A stretch of 64,000 nt of DNA from Darksidea phi (lineage: Eukaryota; Ascomycota; Dothideomycetes; Pleosporales; Lentitheciaceae): positions 62,001 through 126,000 of the forward strand of contig JASJFT010000089.1 in the NCBI GenBank assembly GCA_030770425.1, in the 5' to 3' direction. Under the pieces are notes generated by a model. The model was not told the origin of the DNA. It was given only the letters and a program-made list of their open reading frames with translations, and made no database searches. Position 1 is the stretch's first letter. Every line of letters begins with the position of its first letter. Both the position numbers and the translations under genes were made by a program. Positions 10,374 to 20,345 of the stretch are shown here, one piece after another.

Positions 10374-10549
10374 CAAACACATCACCTGTTCTGTTCTGTT
10401 CGGTCTTGCAGCAAGTTGCTGACGCATCAATACAGGTTATCGCATTCGATAAGGCTTTCGTGCGACCAGCTCACGCGTTAGCTAGGCGGGCTGGAGATGT
10501 TTGGTACAGTTATTTATATAGTTGAACTCAACCCAATCGTCAAATCTAT

Positions 10550-11758
10550 CTATTCCACCGCTTGAACGTTCTCCGCGTTGTTGGCTAGCCTACCTCGGCG
10601 ATTGCTTGTGATTCTCCTCCCATAATTGCGGTACAGCCGGACAAGCATCTCTCGCACAATATCATCGAACGCCGTCCTCGTGTCAAATTTCGCGCCACCA
10701 TATGGAAAGGGTACAATCTTGGTCCAGTCGGCCTCGCCCTCCAGATAGAACTCGAGAGCAAACTTATCAGCCTTCCTGAGCAGGTCCTTCAGAAGCACTC
10801 CTTTGCCCTCATGCGAGTCTGCCCACTGCCAGAGCTTTGGGTCATGGAAGTTAAGTACACCCTTTGGTGCAGACTCATGCAGGATCTGGGCGTTGAACAG
10901 TATATGCCGGACGATGTTGAGATTGCACCCGCAGTCGATGACTGCGTATCGCACGGTTTGGGTGTCCAGGGCTTGCGCGACTCCGAGTAGCACCGAAAGG
11001 GCAGCGACCGCGTGCTCATTCTTCTCCAGAATGGCTTGCTTCACACCTTCTTTAGCCGTCTCCCCGGCCATAGTCCCCTGCCAGTCTATCTCGCCGCCCA
11101 GAGAGACAAGCACATACAGGAGTGACGCTTTATCGTCGCTCCAAGGGCCATGCAGCAATTTCTCCGGAACGTGAAACCCCTCAGCAAACGCGAGATACGC
11201 GATCCTCGTAAACCGATACGGCCACAGCCCACTAAAGTCCTTAGGGCCCGGCACATCCACTCCAGCTTTTTCCCAGATCTTACCTCTCAGCGTTATCAAT
11301 GCGCCATGCGCTTTCTTGACGTAAGCGAGGAAGAAGTCCCAGGTGAAAAAGCGGCACGCCAGTATCTCGGATTGAATGACCGGGTCACTGGTGACTTTGC
11401 GGTCGCGGATGTTGACAACTCTGTGCTCGACGGTGTGGAAGAAGGAGCGCATGACAAACTCCATAGTGACGGCCTGGGAGGATAGCTTTCGTCCTATGTC
11501 GGGTGAAGCGCGCGGGAGAGAAATATTCATGCTGTAGAGGAATATGATCTCAAGCAGTTCCTGTGGCAGACCCTGGAGCGTCGGCATGGCAGCAGCAGCA
11601 ATTGTCTTGTTCAGTTTAGCGACCTTCGAAGTTTTCGATGTTCGCGACGTCCCAGGTCGTTTTGACAGTTGAGAAGAAGTTGAGAATTGTGTGCTGATAG
11701 CGGGAAACACGATAGCCCTCCGTTTCTTTCCTCGAATTCTCACGGGCGTGAGATCCAT
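10550..11758 (-). CDS. F-box domain protein
   Basis: Single exon, 402 aa. The F-box is at about residues 60-95 (LQGLPQELLEIIFLYSMNIS), the motif that binds Skp1 in SCF ubiquitin ligases; it would recruit substrates for ubiquitination. A basic, Ser/Thr-rich N-terminus precedes it. The rest (residues 100-402) is a mostly helical region without LRR or WD repeats, a type common in lineage-expanded fungal F-box families. A second in-frame Met at residue 58 (MPTLQGLPQEL) sits right before the F-box and could be the true start; the upstream 57 residues are low complexity. Substrate and pathway cannot be told from sequence. Confidence 0.85.
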   Translation of the reverse strand: MDLTPVRIRGKKRRAIVFPAISTQFSTSSQLSKRPGTSRTSKTSKVAKLNKTIAAAAMPTLQGLPQELLEIIFLYSMNISLPRASPDIGRKLSSQAVTMEFVMRSFFHTVEHRVVNIRDRKVTSDPVIQSEILACRFFTWDFFLAYVKKAHGALITLRGKIWEKAGVDVPGPKDFSGLWPYRFTRIAYLAFAEGFHVPEKLLHGPWSDDKASLLYVLVSLGGEIDWQGTMAGETAKEGVKQAILEKNEHAVAALSVLLGVAQALDTQTVRYAVIDCGCNLNIVRHILFNAQILHESAPKGVLNFHDPKLWQWADSHEGKGVLLKDLLRKADKFALEFYLEGEADWTKIVPFPYGGAKFDTRTAFDDIVREMLVRLYRNYGRRITSNRRGRLANNAENVQAVE

Positions 11759-12025
11759 TTAAGCCCAGTATCAGGAACAGGCAGCAGTGGACGGGTCAGT
11801 ATCAAATCAGAGCGAGGGCTTGTGTCACCAGAACGTTCGCGGGAGGCGCACCAAAGTTAGCGACACTAGCCACTTGTGTGGCTTTCACCATTTGTGGCTT
11901 CCATACGCCGCGTTCATACTTGTCTCCGGACTTTTGTTTCTCCCCCGTCGTCAACACCATAAACAAAGGACCCCGTCGCAACAACCCCAACCTTTGCACA
12001 CACGATCGATTGAAACGGCTTCGCG

Positions 12026-13546
12026 ATGCAGGTCCACGCTGTTCCCGACTCAGAGCGTGCATATGATTCGACGGGCCGGAGGCTGCCGTGGGCGTTTGAG
12101 TTCGCGGAGTAAGTTCTTTTGTGATTCTAGCCGCTGTCACTTCTGCGCGCCGGCATGGATTGGCCCATCGTGGGTAGATGGCGCCTTGCAGCCATTTATT
12201 CTAGGGATTTCGACAAGCTTGCGCGAATTAGACGCCTGGCAACCCCCTCCGTTACTTGAACCTTAGGGATGTAAAGTGCACCGCTAACATGGGCTTGCTA
12301 TAGTTCAGAAAATACCAAGCGTCGCATACCTGAAGAGAAAGGGCCATTCGGCAAGGCACGAAAGCGCGGCGCGAGCCGAAGCAGAACCCCAAATACAAAG
12401 CATGTAGAAGATACAGCGAAGCTCGAGAATATCCGCGCCATCGACGACATCTTTGCACGATACAAGGCCGACACAGACAAGCAGAGGTCGCTGTCGGGAA
12501 GAAACTCCACGTCACAAGTTCCTTTGTCCGCTTCTGCGCCGAATTTGTTGGAAGCTGGCGGGGCGTCATCATCGTTTCAACCCGGCGCACTCACGACTCC
12601 GGCTACGAAAGAACCAAAGGAAGTCATCCTCTATGGCCACGGGAGCGAAGTACAATGGGCGGCAATAAGCCATTTCGAGATGGTGTCTGGTGGAATCATA
12701 TATGAGCAGTACGAACGAGGACCCCAGGGTGGGAAATACGACTTGTCCTTCGGTCAGCAACAATCGTCGCAATACAGTTTGCTTTCCAAATCAGCGATGG
12801 CAAAAGTCAACGAGTTTGTGGGCGGCAACCATTGGATAAAGGTCACGTTTGACTCTGCAGAAGCTGCGGAGCGCGCATGCCACTACTCACCGCACAACAT
12901 CCAGGGTTACACCGTCTTCGCAGAGCCATACCGAGGGACGGGGCCAACAGGTGGCGATAAAGCAATCCGCACAATAGCAGGCGAATCCGTGACGACATCC
13001 CCAAATACAGTCTCCTCAACTACCATGCAGCTGGGTGCATCGCAGTCCTCGGCGACGATGTCATCAGCTACCGCAACGGCCTCTGTACCTGCATCCATGC
13101 CACCGCGTATGGCTTCAGAGCCCTTGTTCCGAGCAAGCGGCGCCTTCCCCTGGGAAACTGATGACCCCGTACCTATACAACCCACAGCCGCTGTAGCTCC
13201 AGTCGACACACAGACACGCCGGCCTGGGCGGACAACAGCTCTGCAGTATGATCAATCCGGCCGAACAACGCTCCGCATTAAGAACGCCAAACCGGTGCAG
13301 TTCCTACCACAAGAGAAAGCTTTCCTCCCGGCTCCGCCCCGCTGGCAGCAAACGCTTGGCTCGTTCCCGGTTATTGGGTGGGCGATCGGGTCGGGGCACG
13401 GGATTATAGGTGACCAAGTGCCGAGGAAGGAGGATGGGCAGTTTGACAGCGCGAGTGCAAGTTTGTATTGGCGGTTGTGGTATATGGTGGATACGTGTTT
13501 CGGTACTGACTTTTGCGGTGTGAAGGAGGCGGAGTACGAGGATTAG
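12026..13546 (+). CDS. NUP53: Nucleoporin of the Nup53/Nup35 family
   Basis: Exons 12026-12108 and 12304-13546, giving 441 aa. The intron (12109-12303, 195 nt, GTAAGT ... GCTATAG, with CTAAC upstream) is placed at the acceptor that keeps frame; the nearby TTCAG does not. The Nup35-type RRM fold is at about residues 135-240 (EVILYGHGSEVQWAAISHFE ... WIKVTFDSAEAAERACHYSP ... GYTVFAEPY). In this family the domain dimerises and links Nup170/Nic96 in the inner ring of the nuclear pore. A Ser/Thr/Ala-rich linker follows. The C-terminus (SASLYWRLWYMVDTCFG) is an aromatic amphipathic segment like those that let Nup53 bind the nuclear membrane. The N-terminus (MQVHAVPDSERAYDSTGRRL) comes from exon 1. 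Confidence 0.88.
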
Positions 13547-14375
13547 ATCGTGTACAAAACATGTGGGTGCTACAAGTATCTACAAGCATAGGGCGGCGCA
13601 AATGGTTCGGAAGGGTTATTTGCATAGCTGATGGCGAAGCGCGGGCACAGTCCTCAGTCTGGATCTTATTTCGCTCTTGTAAAGCATTCCTGCTCAATCG
13701 ACATGCACCTGAAGATATTTTCTAGCTCTCACAAGCTTCTACATGATTGTGCGGCAGTGTGGAACGCATTCCCTAGATGGCGACTCAGCCCCCAAGTTCA
13801 ATCAACAGATAGATGACACGGTGTTTCTGAATGTCCGTGGTGGCCTATCGCCTTGCTGCACCGCCATTCAGCAGCTGACTGTGCGGAGTATGGCTAGCGG
13901 AAGTCCGAGGCGATGGCGTTAGTCGTTAATATCCAGATAGCGTGAGTCGTGGAGATGTGTGCTTGCAGAAGAAGTCATGGCCCCACCGTCCTACCCAGTG
14001 CCTGCTCATGATAGAGTATCACGCAGACCGGATCGTTGCTGATGGATATGTGTTCGAATAGAAACGGGGCCTGACGTCCGGGTCGTTAGATCGACTAACC
14101 GTAACCGTACTAGCCTCACCAATTGAATACGGGACTGGGCCAGCTCCACGGTGCTATCTCGCTCTCACGAGGTGACATCCGACTCTGGACCGGCGGTCTG
14201 ATGCTTATTTTACGCCCTCCCAAGTGCTTTGAGCGGCACTAAGCTATGCTAGGCCTCGTAGAGGATCATGAGCTGGGGTTGACCCATGTCGAGTCGTTGA
14301 AGTGCGTGAGGCTATGCCCAGCTCAGCCGCAGCGCACCAGCACCATCGTCCATCTTGCGGACGCAGCTGGCTGAT
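13547..14375. other. Intergenic region
   Basis: An 829-bp stretch between two plus-strand genes. Small open frames at 13513-13816 lack support. The region should contain the NUP53 3' UTR and the promoter of the membrane-protein gene. I see no RNA gene or repeat. Confidence 0.45.
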
Positions 14376-14468
14376 ATGGTGGCCTTCCGCTTTGTTTCTT
14401 TTTCTGTGCTTGTCTCTTTCTTCTCATCCCATGGTTCTACCTGACTTTGGGCTCGCATCTATCGCACC

Positions 14469-15728
14469 ATGTACACCAGCCCCTATGGGGCCGACGGCGC
14501 GAGTGAACAACGGATATATCAGTCCCCAAAAGCCTCGAATTCAATCGCAGCCCCCGGGAGACAGGGTCAGACTCCCGTTATAGTGGAAGCGACGTCTACT
14601 GCAGCCACATCTACAATATTGCCCCAGATCACCGCTCCGGACAGACCTACAGTCGAGACTGCGCCTTCTGTTCCGATTTCCAGTTCTGGTAGTGGGTCGC
14701 AGGGTGTATCCAAGGGCGCAGTTGCGGGCATTGCGATCGCAACTGCTATTATTGGGGCCGCTATCGCATTATGTGCCGCCTTCTTCTTTCTCAAGCGGCG
14801 GAGACGCTCGTCTGGACACCCGTATGGCGACTCTACGCCTGACTTGAGCTCCCACTTGAACGTAAAGAATGCGCCATACGTGCAAGTATCGCAAACCCCA
14901 GCGACACCGCCTACAATCGCGACTGCGGTTCTTCCAGCAAAACGAGAATTAGATTTGGCCAGTCTGTCGAACTCCTCAGACTTCTTAGCTAAGGTCCTAG
15001 CGCCAGCAGCGGATGAACAGGCAATTAAGACCAAAGTTACGGCGCTGTTCAATCAGTTCCAACACCATGTAGACAGCTACTACCGGGATGTACATGCTAC
15101 CATGACTCCGACCATGGAAAGCGATTTGGCGCGATTTGGAGGCGACTTGATTGAGATTCTGGAGAGTTCTTCTATTCCTACGGTTGCTATCAAGCACGCA
15201 CTCGCAGGCTACATTCTGAGCATAGTGTCTCCCGAGGCGGAAGACCAGGCGACGCTGTTTCCGGCAGAAATCGCAGGCTTGAAGGAGAACGAGCGTTCAA
15301 CGGACACATCCGGTAGGTCTGTTTTCCCTCCGCGATACGATATGTTAATCCAGGCAGAAGACCAAGCCGCGTATATTCTCTACAAGCGTCTCGCAGTCCA
15401 CCTCCACTCCTCCACTCCTACATCCCTCCAATCCCGTCAAGCCGATATCCGCGAGGCTGCCGAACACTTTGCGCTCACCTTCTTTCCCTGGGCAAACCCC
15501 GCATATCATGAGCAACAGAAGGATGAGGAGCTAGTGCAGATAATAAGCAATGCTTTGGATGTGAGCATCTGGCTGTACGGGCAACCGTACCTATATGAGT
15601 TTGTCTGGGAAGGCGTAGGCAGGCGAGGAACAGTGGTTGCGCCGGGGCTCGCAAAATTGACAGATGGGAGGGGAAGAATTTGTGAAAGGCCCGAGGTTTT
15701 ACTTGAAGCGGTTGTTTTGGCTGGTTGA
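14469..15728 (+). CDS. Single-pass membrane protein with conserved cytoplasmic region
   Basis: 419 aa from the ATG at 14469. A Ser/Thr/Pro-rich segment (residues 1-80) leads to one transmembrane helix at about 84-108 (GAVAGIAIATAIIGAAIALC, then AAFFFLKRRRR) with a basic stop-transfer sequence. A soluble region of about 300 aa follows, containing FLAKVLAPAADEQAIKTKV, IKHALAGYILSIVSP and AAEHFALTFFPWANPAYHEQ. This resembles fungal type I membrane proteins with a short ectodomain. As called, it lacks a signal peptide. In the same frame, 31 codons upstream, an ATG (14376) begins a perfect-looking signal sequence (MVAFRFVSFSVLVSFFSSHG) that ends at TGA 14442-14444. Either the strain carries a nonsense mutation or an intron I could not define removes the stop. 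The function is unknown. Confidence 0.75.
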   Translation: MYTSPYGADGASEQRIYQSPKASNSIAAPGRQGQTPVIVEATSTAATSTILPQITAPDRPTVETAPSVPISSSGSGSQGVSKGAVAGIAIATAIIGAAIALCAAFFFLKRRRRSSGHPYGDSTPDLSSHLNVKNAPYVQVSQTPATPPTIATAVLPAKRELDLASLSNSSDFLAKVLAPAADEQAIKTKVTALFNQFQHHVDSYYRDVHATMTPTMESDLARFGGDLIEILESSSIPTVAIKHALAGYILSIVSPEAEDQATLFPAEIAGLKENERSTDTSGRSVFPPRYDMLIQAEDQAAYILYKRLAVHLHSSTPTSLQSRQADIREAAEHFALTFFPWANPAYHEQQKDEELVQIISNALDVSIWLYGQPYLYEFVWEGVGRRGTVVAPGLAKLTDGRGRICERPEVLLEAVVLAG

Positions 15729-16718
15729 GGATCGATGAATAGACATTTGATCATAAATACTTCAAGCTGCTGTCGATTGGTGCTTAGATGAGAACACTCA
15801 CATGCGGCTTACATTCATCTTTCAGCTCAATAACATACACTGGATCAACGAGTGAGCCACGAGGTCCAAACATTTCCTCAATTGAGAAGATTGGTTATAT
15901 GTGCAGGTAAGAAGCAAGCTTTTTTGACAAACTCACCTATATATATCATTCGTAAGTGGTAGAAGGTGCATCTGTCTTCGCGTAATTGATGTCCATCACC
16001 TCACGGCATCAACCCGATATAGCAACAGAGTAAGGACTCTACCGTCTAAGGACCTCTGAACAATCCGTAAGTATTCATACACTCCGAATCCGATTCAGTT
16101 GGGATGTTTACAACGACACTCTTCGTGACGTGCTTTTCGAGCGCGGACGCTGGGACCTTCATCACCATTAAGTATCGTAATCTGAAGGAACTACGTCGCA
16201 ATCGCGGGGACAGCAGCGCCTCTACACTCGCCGGAGCATCAGATCCACCCCCAGACTAAAGTGAAGCTCAGGATATGGCTCCTCAGTGTTCTGCCCGGAT
16301 AAGCCAACTTGTTGGTTCCCCATCGGGCCACTTACCTCATCTGCATGAATCTTCACCGCGCGAAATCCGCATATCCTTACCGCATGCCTCTGCGTGCCGC
16401 GGTCCTAACGACACTCTCAACCGTCACACTTTACTGCAAAAAAATGCCTCGCTACCTCGAGTACATGCATCCTTACCTTTATCTTCTCCTCACGGTCCTA
16501 GTTATTGTTCACAAGCCTCTTGTCGCTCCTAGAGTTGAGTGTAGCCCGCTCTTATGCTTCCTTGTCACGTCTAGCTTATGCATCACGATGAGTGGAGGAG
16601 CCTTTGAGCTCAAAGCGCGCTCCTCATACACAATGAGTTAGTGTAGTAGACAGAGAGCTCATCCGTAGCTTTAATTAGCGTCCGTGAGGTTCTGGGCGAG
16701 AGATGGGACGCATTTGAC
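15729..16718. other. Intergenic region
   Basis: About 1 kb with short open frames at 16275-16641 that show no conserved features, splice signals or composition typical of the neighbours. No gene is called here. Confidence 0.45.
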
Positions 16719-16728
16719 CTATATAAAG
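16719..16728 (+). promoter_or_regulatory. TATA-type promoter element
   Basis: The sequence CTATATAAAG is a strong TATA box. A pyrimidine- and A-rich leader follows, up to the ATG at 16901 of the degraded small secreted-type gene. It suggests that this locus was, or still is, transcribed. Confidence 0.55.
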
Positions 16729-16900
16729 GTGGCGAACTCGCCGTGAGTCTTCACTCACAAACACACTCATTTTCTACATATGAGTGTCTTAGAGTAAAAG
16801 ACACTTGCGTACATCTACTATTCCAGAATCTGTTTCAGAGTCTGGTTGTCGATCGTTCATCCATCCCTTTCATCACCACCAGATACCTCAAGAAATAAAG

Positions 16901-17333
16901 ATGAAGTGCCTCACTTTCTGTCTCACTGGTTGAATGTCTCCCTATTTAGGTCTTATTGTCTATCATTAAACATCACAGCCGGCCTCTTCGCCATGCTCAC
17001 CTCTGCAGACCCTGGCGCCAACTGAAATCGAGACTTCTCCGGCGAGGAATATAGGGTAAGCCTTCCCTACCACTTCATTCACTGTAACTTCCATCTGACA
17101 GTAAGCTTCAGGTTGAGAAGGCTGCCGTAAATGAGGATTGCGGCATGGTCGTCAAGATGGCCCGCGGGCCTGAAATGTACCCGCGTGTGGACCTCACAAA
17201 AGGGACTCCCACTGTGCAAATCCAACAAATAATTTGCGGATGCTGCGAACGCATGTTAGACCGTCCAAGACAGACACCTCTCCCATCAGATATGATGAGG
17301 AGTAGAAGTGTTTGCGCTGTGGTACCTAGCTGA
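16901..17333 (+). pseudogene. Relic of a small secreted Cys-containing protein gene
   Basis: An ATG at 16901 begins MKCLTFCLT, a typical start of a fungal secretion signal. The hydrophobic continuation is scattered over other frames: LLSII in one, then ITAGLFAMLTSADPGAN followed by TGA in another. A plausible intron (GTAAGC ... CTGACAG, about 17056-17101) leads to a last block read in one frame (17145-17333) with EDCGMVVKMARGPEMYPRVD and QIICGCCERM, four Cys in all. At least one frameshift and one nonsense codon are needed to explain this, so I call it a relic. A partial copy of the last block lies at 23534-23579. I do not recognise the family; a host-interaction or antimicrobial role would be speculation. 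Confidence 0.45.
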
Positions 17334-17697
17334 TTCGGGAGTCATTATATCGTTCGACATGATCTCTGGGATTTTGCGTCAATAGCTTGATTTCTCAGAA
17401 AGGCAAATCACCTCCACTCCACGGTTGGCGATAAGCTACCGTGCATCGAAATTTGCGCAGCCCCTGCGCCGTAGTGTTTTAGTTAGCGAAGCTGTCTTCG
17501 ACGAGCACGATGTGTAGCTGTGGTAGGCAGAGAGGAAAGTAACAACGCGCCGACTTCTCCGATTTGCACCCTGAATACCGATATTTCACGTATTGCAAAC
17601 ATGGCGGTACAAGCTTCCCAAATAGTACAGGAACAGCCAGTTTTATTATTGAGTCGCCGATAGCGCGTTTGAGTGTACGATTGGAATGATATATCGA
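17334..17697. other. Intergenic region
   Basis: A 364-bp spacer between the relic and the 3' end of the FMN dehydrogenase gene. Nothing recognisable is seen. Confidence 0.45.
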
Positions 17698-19035
17698 CTA
17701 TAACTTCGCCGGTTGCTGAAAGACCTTTAAGTCGTCCCGACTAAGTTCCGCCAGGTTCTTCTTCCCAAGGTTTGCCAAAGAGTTATCAGTGTCCGCTAGA
17801 AGGCAGTTAAGCACATGTTTGACACCGTCTTCGCCGCCAATCGCAAGTCCGTAAGCGTAAGGACGGCCGATACCGACAGCCTTTGCACCTAGCGCGAGGG
17901 CTTTCAGGACATCGGAACCTGTACGTACACCACTGTCGAAAAGAAGTGTCAAGCCCGAGCTCTTGACTTTTTCATCACCACTGATCTCAGCCAGGGCATC
18001 GAGAGAAGAGATAGCACCGTCGAGCTGGCGACCGCCATGATTGGATACGAAAATGCCGTCCATACCATAATCGATAGCCCTGTGAGCATCCTCCACTGTC
18101 TGAATGCCTTTTAGTACGATAGGGCCATCCCAGTGCTTTCGGAGCTCGTGCAGATCATCCCAATCGCGGTACGTGCCAGAGGCCACAATACCTGTAAAAA
18201 GCATAGACTTCTTTATGGTCGTGGCATTCGCAAGGATTTTGGCGGCGCCAGTAATGCTTCCAGGGCGCTTCAGAATTTCCCATGTGTCTCCCAATTTTTC
18301 GGTCACACTTCTCGTGTCCTCAGTCTGCATCTTCTCAAACATGCGGTTGAAAGCCGGGTCAGAGAATCCGACCTGGCAGCCTTGTCCATAGATGAAAGGG
18401 AGATATGATTCATCGAGATCCTTCGGTCGCCATCCCATCATACACGTGTCAAGAGTGACAACCAAAACCTCGAAACCGCTTGCTTTGGCACGCTGCAGCA
18501 AACTGGCGGTGACATCATTAGCTGTGGGGATGGGCCAGTAAAGCTGAAACCATCTGTGACCTTCGCCGTTGGCAGCTGCGACTTGTTCGATAGACCTGGT
18601 CGCCGCTGTGGACATGATCATAGGAACATGAGTAGATGCACAGGCCCGCGCGGTGGCCTCCTCACCTTCGGGATGGGCGATTTCCTGGACTCCAATTGGC
18701 GAAACGAGAAGCGGGCTCTTATAACGACGACCGAACAGCTCCACCGAGAGGTCTCGTCGAGTAGCTTGCGCCAACATCCATGGGCGAAGGCGGTAACGCT
18801 CGAACGCCGACAAGTTGGCCGCACATGTTGATTCAATTCCAGCTGAGCCATTGATGTAGTTGAAATTGGGCAATGGCATAACACTTCGCGCCTGGGCCTC
18901 CCATTGCGCGGGCTTAGTGGAATATTTCGGTTTGCGCAAACTTGCGTAGATGTTTCGTTGGAACGACACAAACGCGTCGGGATCCGGTTCAGCGCGTTGT
19001 TGTGCCGCCTGCAGGCTAACATACTTTCCAGCCAT
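17698..19035 (-). CDS. FMN-dependent alpha-hydroxy-acid dehydrogenase (lactate 2-monooxygenase type)
   Basis: Single exon, 445 aa from MAGKYVSLQ; the frame stays open upstream to 19221, but the added residues do not match the family. These TIM-barrel flavoenzymes oxidise L-2-hydroxy acids such as lactate or glycolate to 2-oxo acids. Visible motifs: LLVSPIGVQEIAHPEGE (flavin site), a conserved Lys in VLKGIQ (Lys309), the active-site signature SNHGGRQLDGA with catalytic His333 and Arg336, and the phosphate-binding FDSGVRTGSDVLKALALGAK ... VGIGRPYAYGL. Extra residues around 205-285 resemble the long loop 4 of lactate monooxygenases rather than short glycolate oxidases. There is no cytochrome b2 domain, mitochondrial presequence or clear C-terminal PTS1 (it ends PAKL). 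The next gene on this strand is a glyoxalase-fold protein. Confidence 0.88.
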   Translation of the reverse strand: MAGKYVSLQAAQQRAEPDPDAFVSFQRNIYASLRKPKYSTKPAQWEAQARSVMPLPNFNYINGSAGIESTCAANLSAFERYRLRPWMLAQATRRDLSVELFGRRYKSPLLVSPIGVQEIAHPEGEEATARACASTHVPMIMSTAATRSIEQVAAANGEGHRWFQLYWPIPTANDVTASLLQRAKASGFEVLVVTLDTCMMGWRPKDLDESYLPFIYGQGCQVGFSDPAFNRMFEKMQTEDTRSVTEKLGDTWEILKRPGSITGAAKILANATTIKKSMLFTGIVASGTYRDWDDLHELRKHWDGPIVLKGIQTVEDAHRAIDYGMDGIFVSNHGGRQLDGAISSLDALAEISGDEKVKSSGLTLLFDSGVRTGSDVLKALALGAKAVGIGRPYAYGLAIGGEDGVKHVLNCLLADTDNSLANLGKKNLAELSRDDLKVFQQPAKL

Positions 19036-19625
19036 TGTGGAATATGCCGAGACTGGCCAGATACTGGATGTTCGTGATACCGAGTCGATACAGCTCCTTG
19101 CGCAGATGAAGAGGTCAATCAAACAGTTCAGGTGTCCATTGCCGGGGAATGAATGGAACAAACATATAAGTTCCGAGGCTCGGAAAAACTGCTTGTCCGA
19201 CCACGGGACACTCGTTGACACTCGCCGCGCGTCTTCAGTCTGATAATAATTCTTGAAATAACATCGCCCCGTCTTGCCCGTATAATAGACATGAGCTTGG
19301 CAATGGCGATTCTTAAGAACATTTGGCGGTTGATCTCTGACTGTAGCGTTCGGTAAAGACAGCTAGCTGTACGCAGCGTCTAACCATCGTACGGCCAGTC
19401 ATCTGTTAGGTACTTATTGCTGCTATATATTTAACACTGTCATCTAAGAAGCTTAAATTTTATTAAAGTCTTCGTTAAAGTTCCTCCCAGCCTAATAGGG
19501 CGTTAACTATGAGCTGTAGGCAATTGCTGAGATTTCTAGATAACGCTAGTGGCGATATAAATGTCAGACCAAGCACCACAAAACTCGGAATCCCCAACGC
19601 ACATATCTCTACCGTAATCTCCGCT
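19036..19625. other. Intergenic region
   Basis: This 590-bp spacer should hold the promoter of the FMN dehydrogenase and the 3' flank of the glyoxalase-like gene. It is AT-rich near 19420-19500. No gene or repeat is seen. Confidence 0.45.
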
Positions 19626-20345
19626 CTACCCAAAGAGATTGGGTTCGTTGAACGGCTGGATCTCCAGCAAGTTTCCATCTGGGTCCGCTGCGAAGATGTT
19701 CAACTGGTTCAATTGCGTCATCTGATCCTGGATCTCCTTAAAAGCCTCGGGAGTGAGGTACGTTGCGTCACCCAGAATAAATGGTGACCCCAGGGGCCCA
19801 TCCTTTGGCATTGGCTCTGCAAGTCTTTTGTAGATGGTAACGCCATACTCATCCAGTCGAGCCTGGGTAGCCTGTGGGTCAGGAACAATCAGTCCTACGT
19901 GATTGAATGTACCGGTTCTTTTATCGGGGCCGGGGATTGGTTCGCCGCCGATGGATGTCGTGTTGAAGTATACTAGTTCGATCAAGCCGGCCGAGTTTTG
20001 CTTGTACCGAATCAGTTCTTCGGTAGTCTGGTATCCGGTGCCGTTTCGCCCACCCTGGCTGCGGCCTAGGTACGTGAAGGACAAGTGCTCGGTTAGGCGG
20101 TATGTGAACATGTGGCGCATGCCGAAGATGCGGGTATAGAAGTCGACGCTACGAGTCAAATTGTTGGTGTTGAGTGAGAAGTAGTTGATGAAATATCCAG
20201 TTGTTTCGGGGTCGGCTGGGCGATCGGATCCACCTTCGATGAAAGGATATGGAGAGGTGCTGTTGGTATCTTGTCTTCGTATGGGAGGAACGCAGGAAAT
20301 GGTGGTGGGAATGAACAAGAGAACAAAAGCGGTGAATGCGAGCAT
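19626..20345 (-). CDS. Secreted glyoxalase I-like (VOC superfamily) protein
   Basis: Single exon, 239 aa. It starts with a signal peptide (MLAFTAFVLLFIPTTISCVPP), then a glyoxalase fold: TGYFINYFSLNTNNLTRSVD, FYTRIFGMRHMFTYRL, then TFNHVGLIVPDPQATQARLD and FAADPDGNLLEIQPFNEPNL. This is the two-module layout of lactoylglutathione lyase. Candidate metal ligands lie in the second module (H of FNHVGL, E of LLEIQ). Several N-glycosylation sequons (NSTS, NNLT, NGTG, NTTS) agree with secretion, which is unusual for a cytosolic detoxification enzyme, so the substrate may not be methylglyoxal-glutathione. The frame extends upstream to 20555, but only the Met at 20345 gives the signal peptide. Confidence 0.85.
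   Translation of the reverse strand: MLAFTAFVLLFIPTTISCVPPIRRQDTNSTSPYPFIEGGSDRPADPETTGYFINYFSLNTNNLTRSVDFYTRIFGMRHMFTYRLTEHLSFTYLGRSQGGRNGTGYQTTEELIRYKQNSAGLIELVYFNTTSIGGEPIPGPDKRTGTFNHVGLIVPDPQATQARLDEYGVTIYKRLAEPMPKDGPLGSPFILGDATYLTPEAFKEIQDQMTQLNQLNIFAADPDGNLLEIQPFNEPNLFG

Larger units (their letters stand above)
9931..10500 (+). ncRNA. Probable non-coding snoRNA host transcript (two introns)
   Basis: A plus-strand unit with good splice signals but no conserved coding sequence. Exon 1 ends at 9973; intron 1 is 9974-10180 (GTATGT...TTTATAG); exon 2 is 10181-10247; intron 2 is 10248-10411 (GTAAGC ... pyrimidine-rich ... TTGCAG); exon 3 follows. Each intron contains one box C/D snoRNA, placed roughly 40-60 nt from its 3' splice site. 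The exons have no reading frame worth calling. Filamentous fungi are known to express intronic C/D snoRNAs from non-coding host genes, and this arrangement fits. The outer ends of the transcript are guesses. Confidence 0.6.

Noticed and set aside
14302..14583. Overlapping frame with a hydrophobic N-terminus in front of the membrane protein
   Set aside because: It is in a different frame from the membrane protein; the better signal peptide is in frame at 14376.
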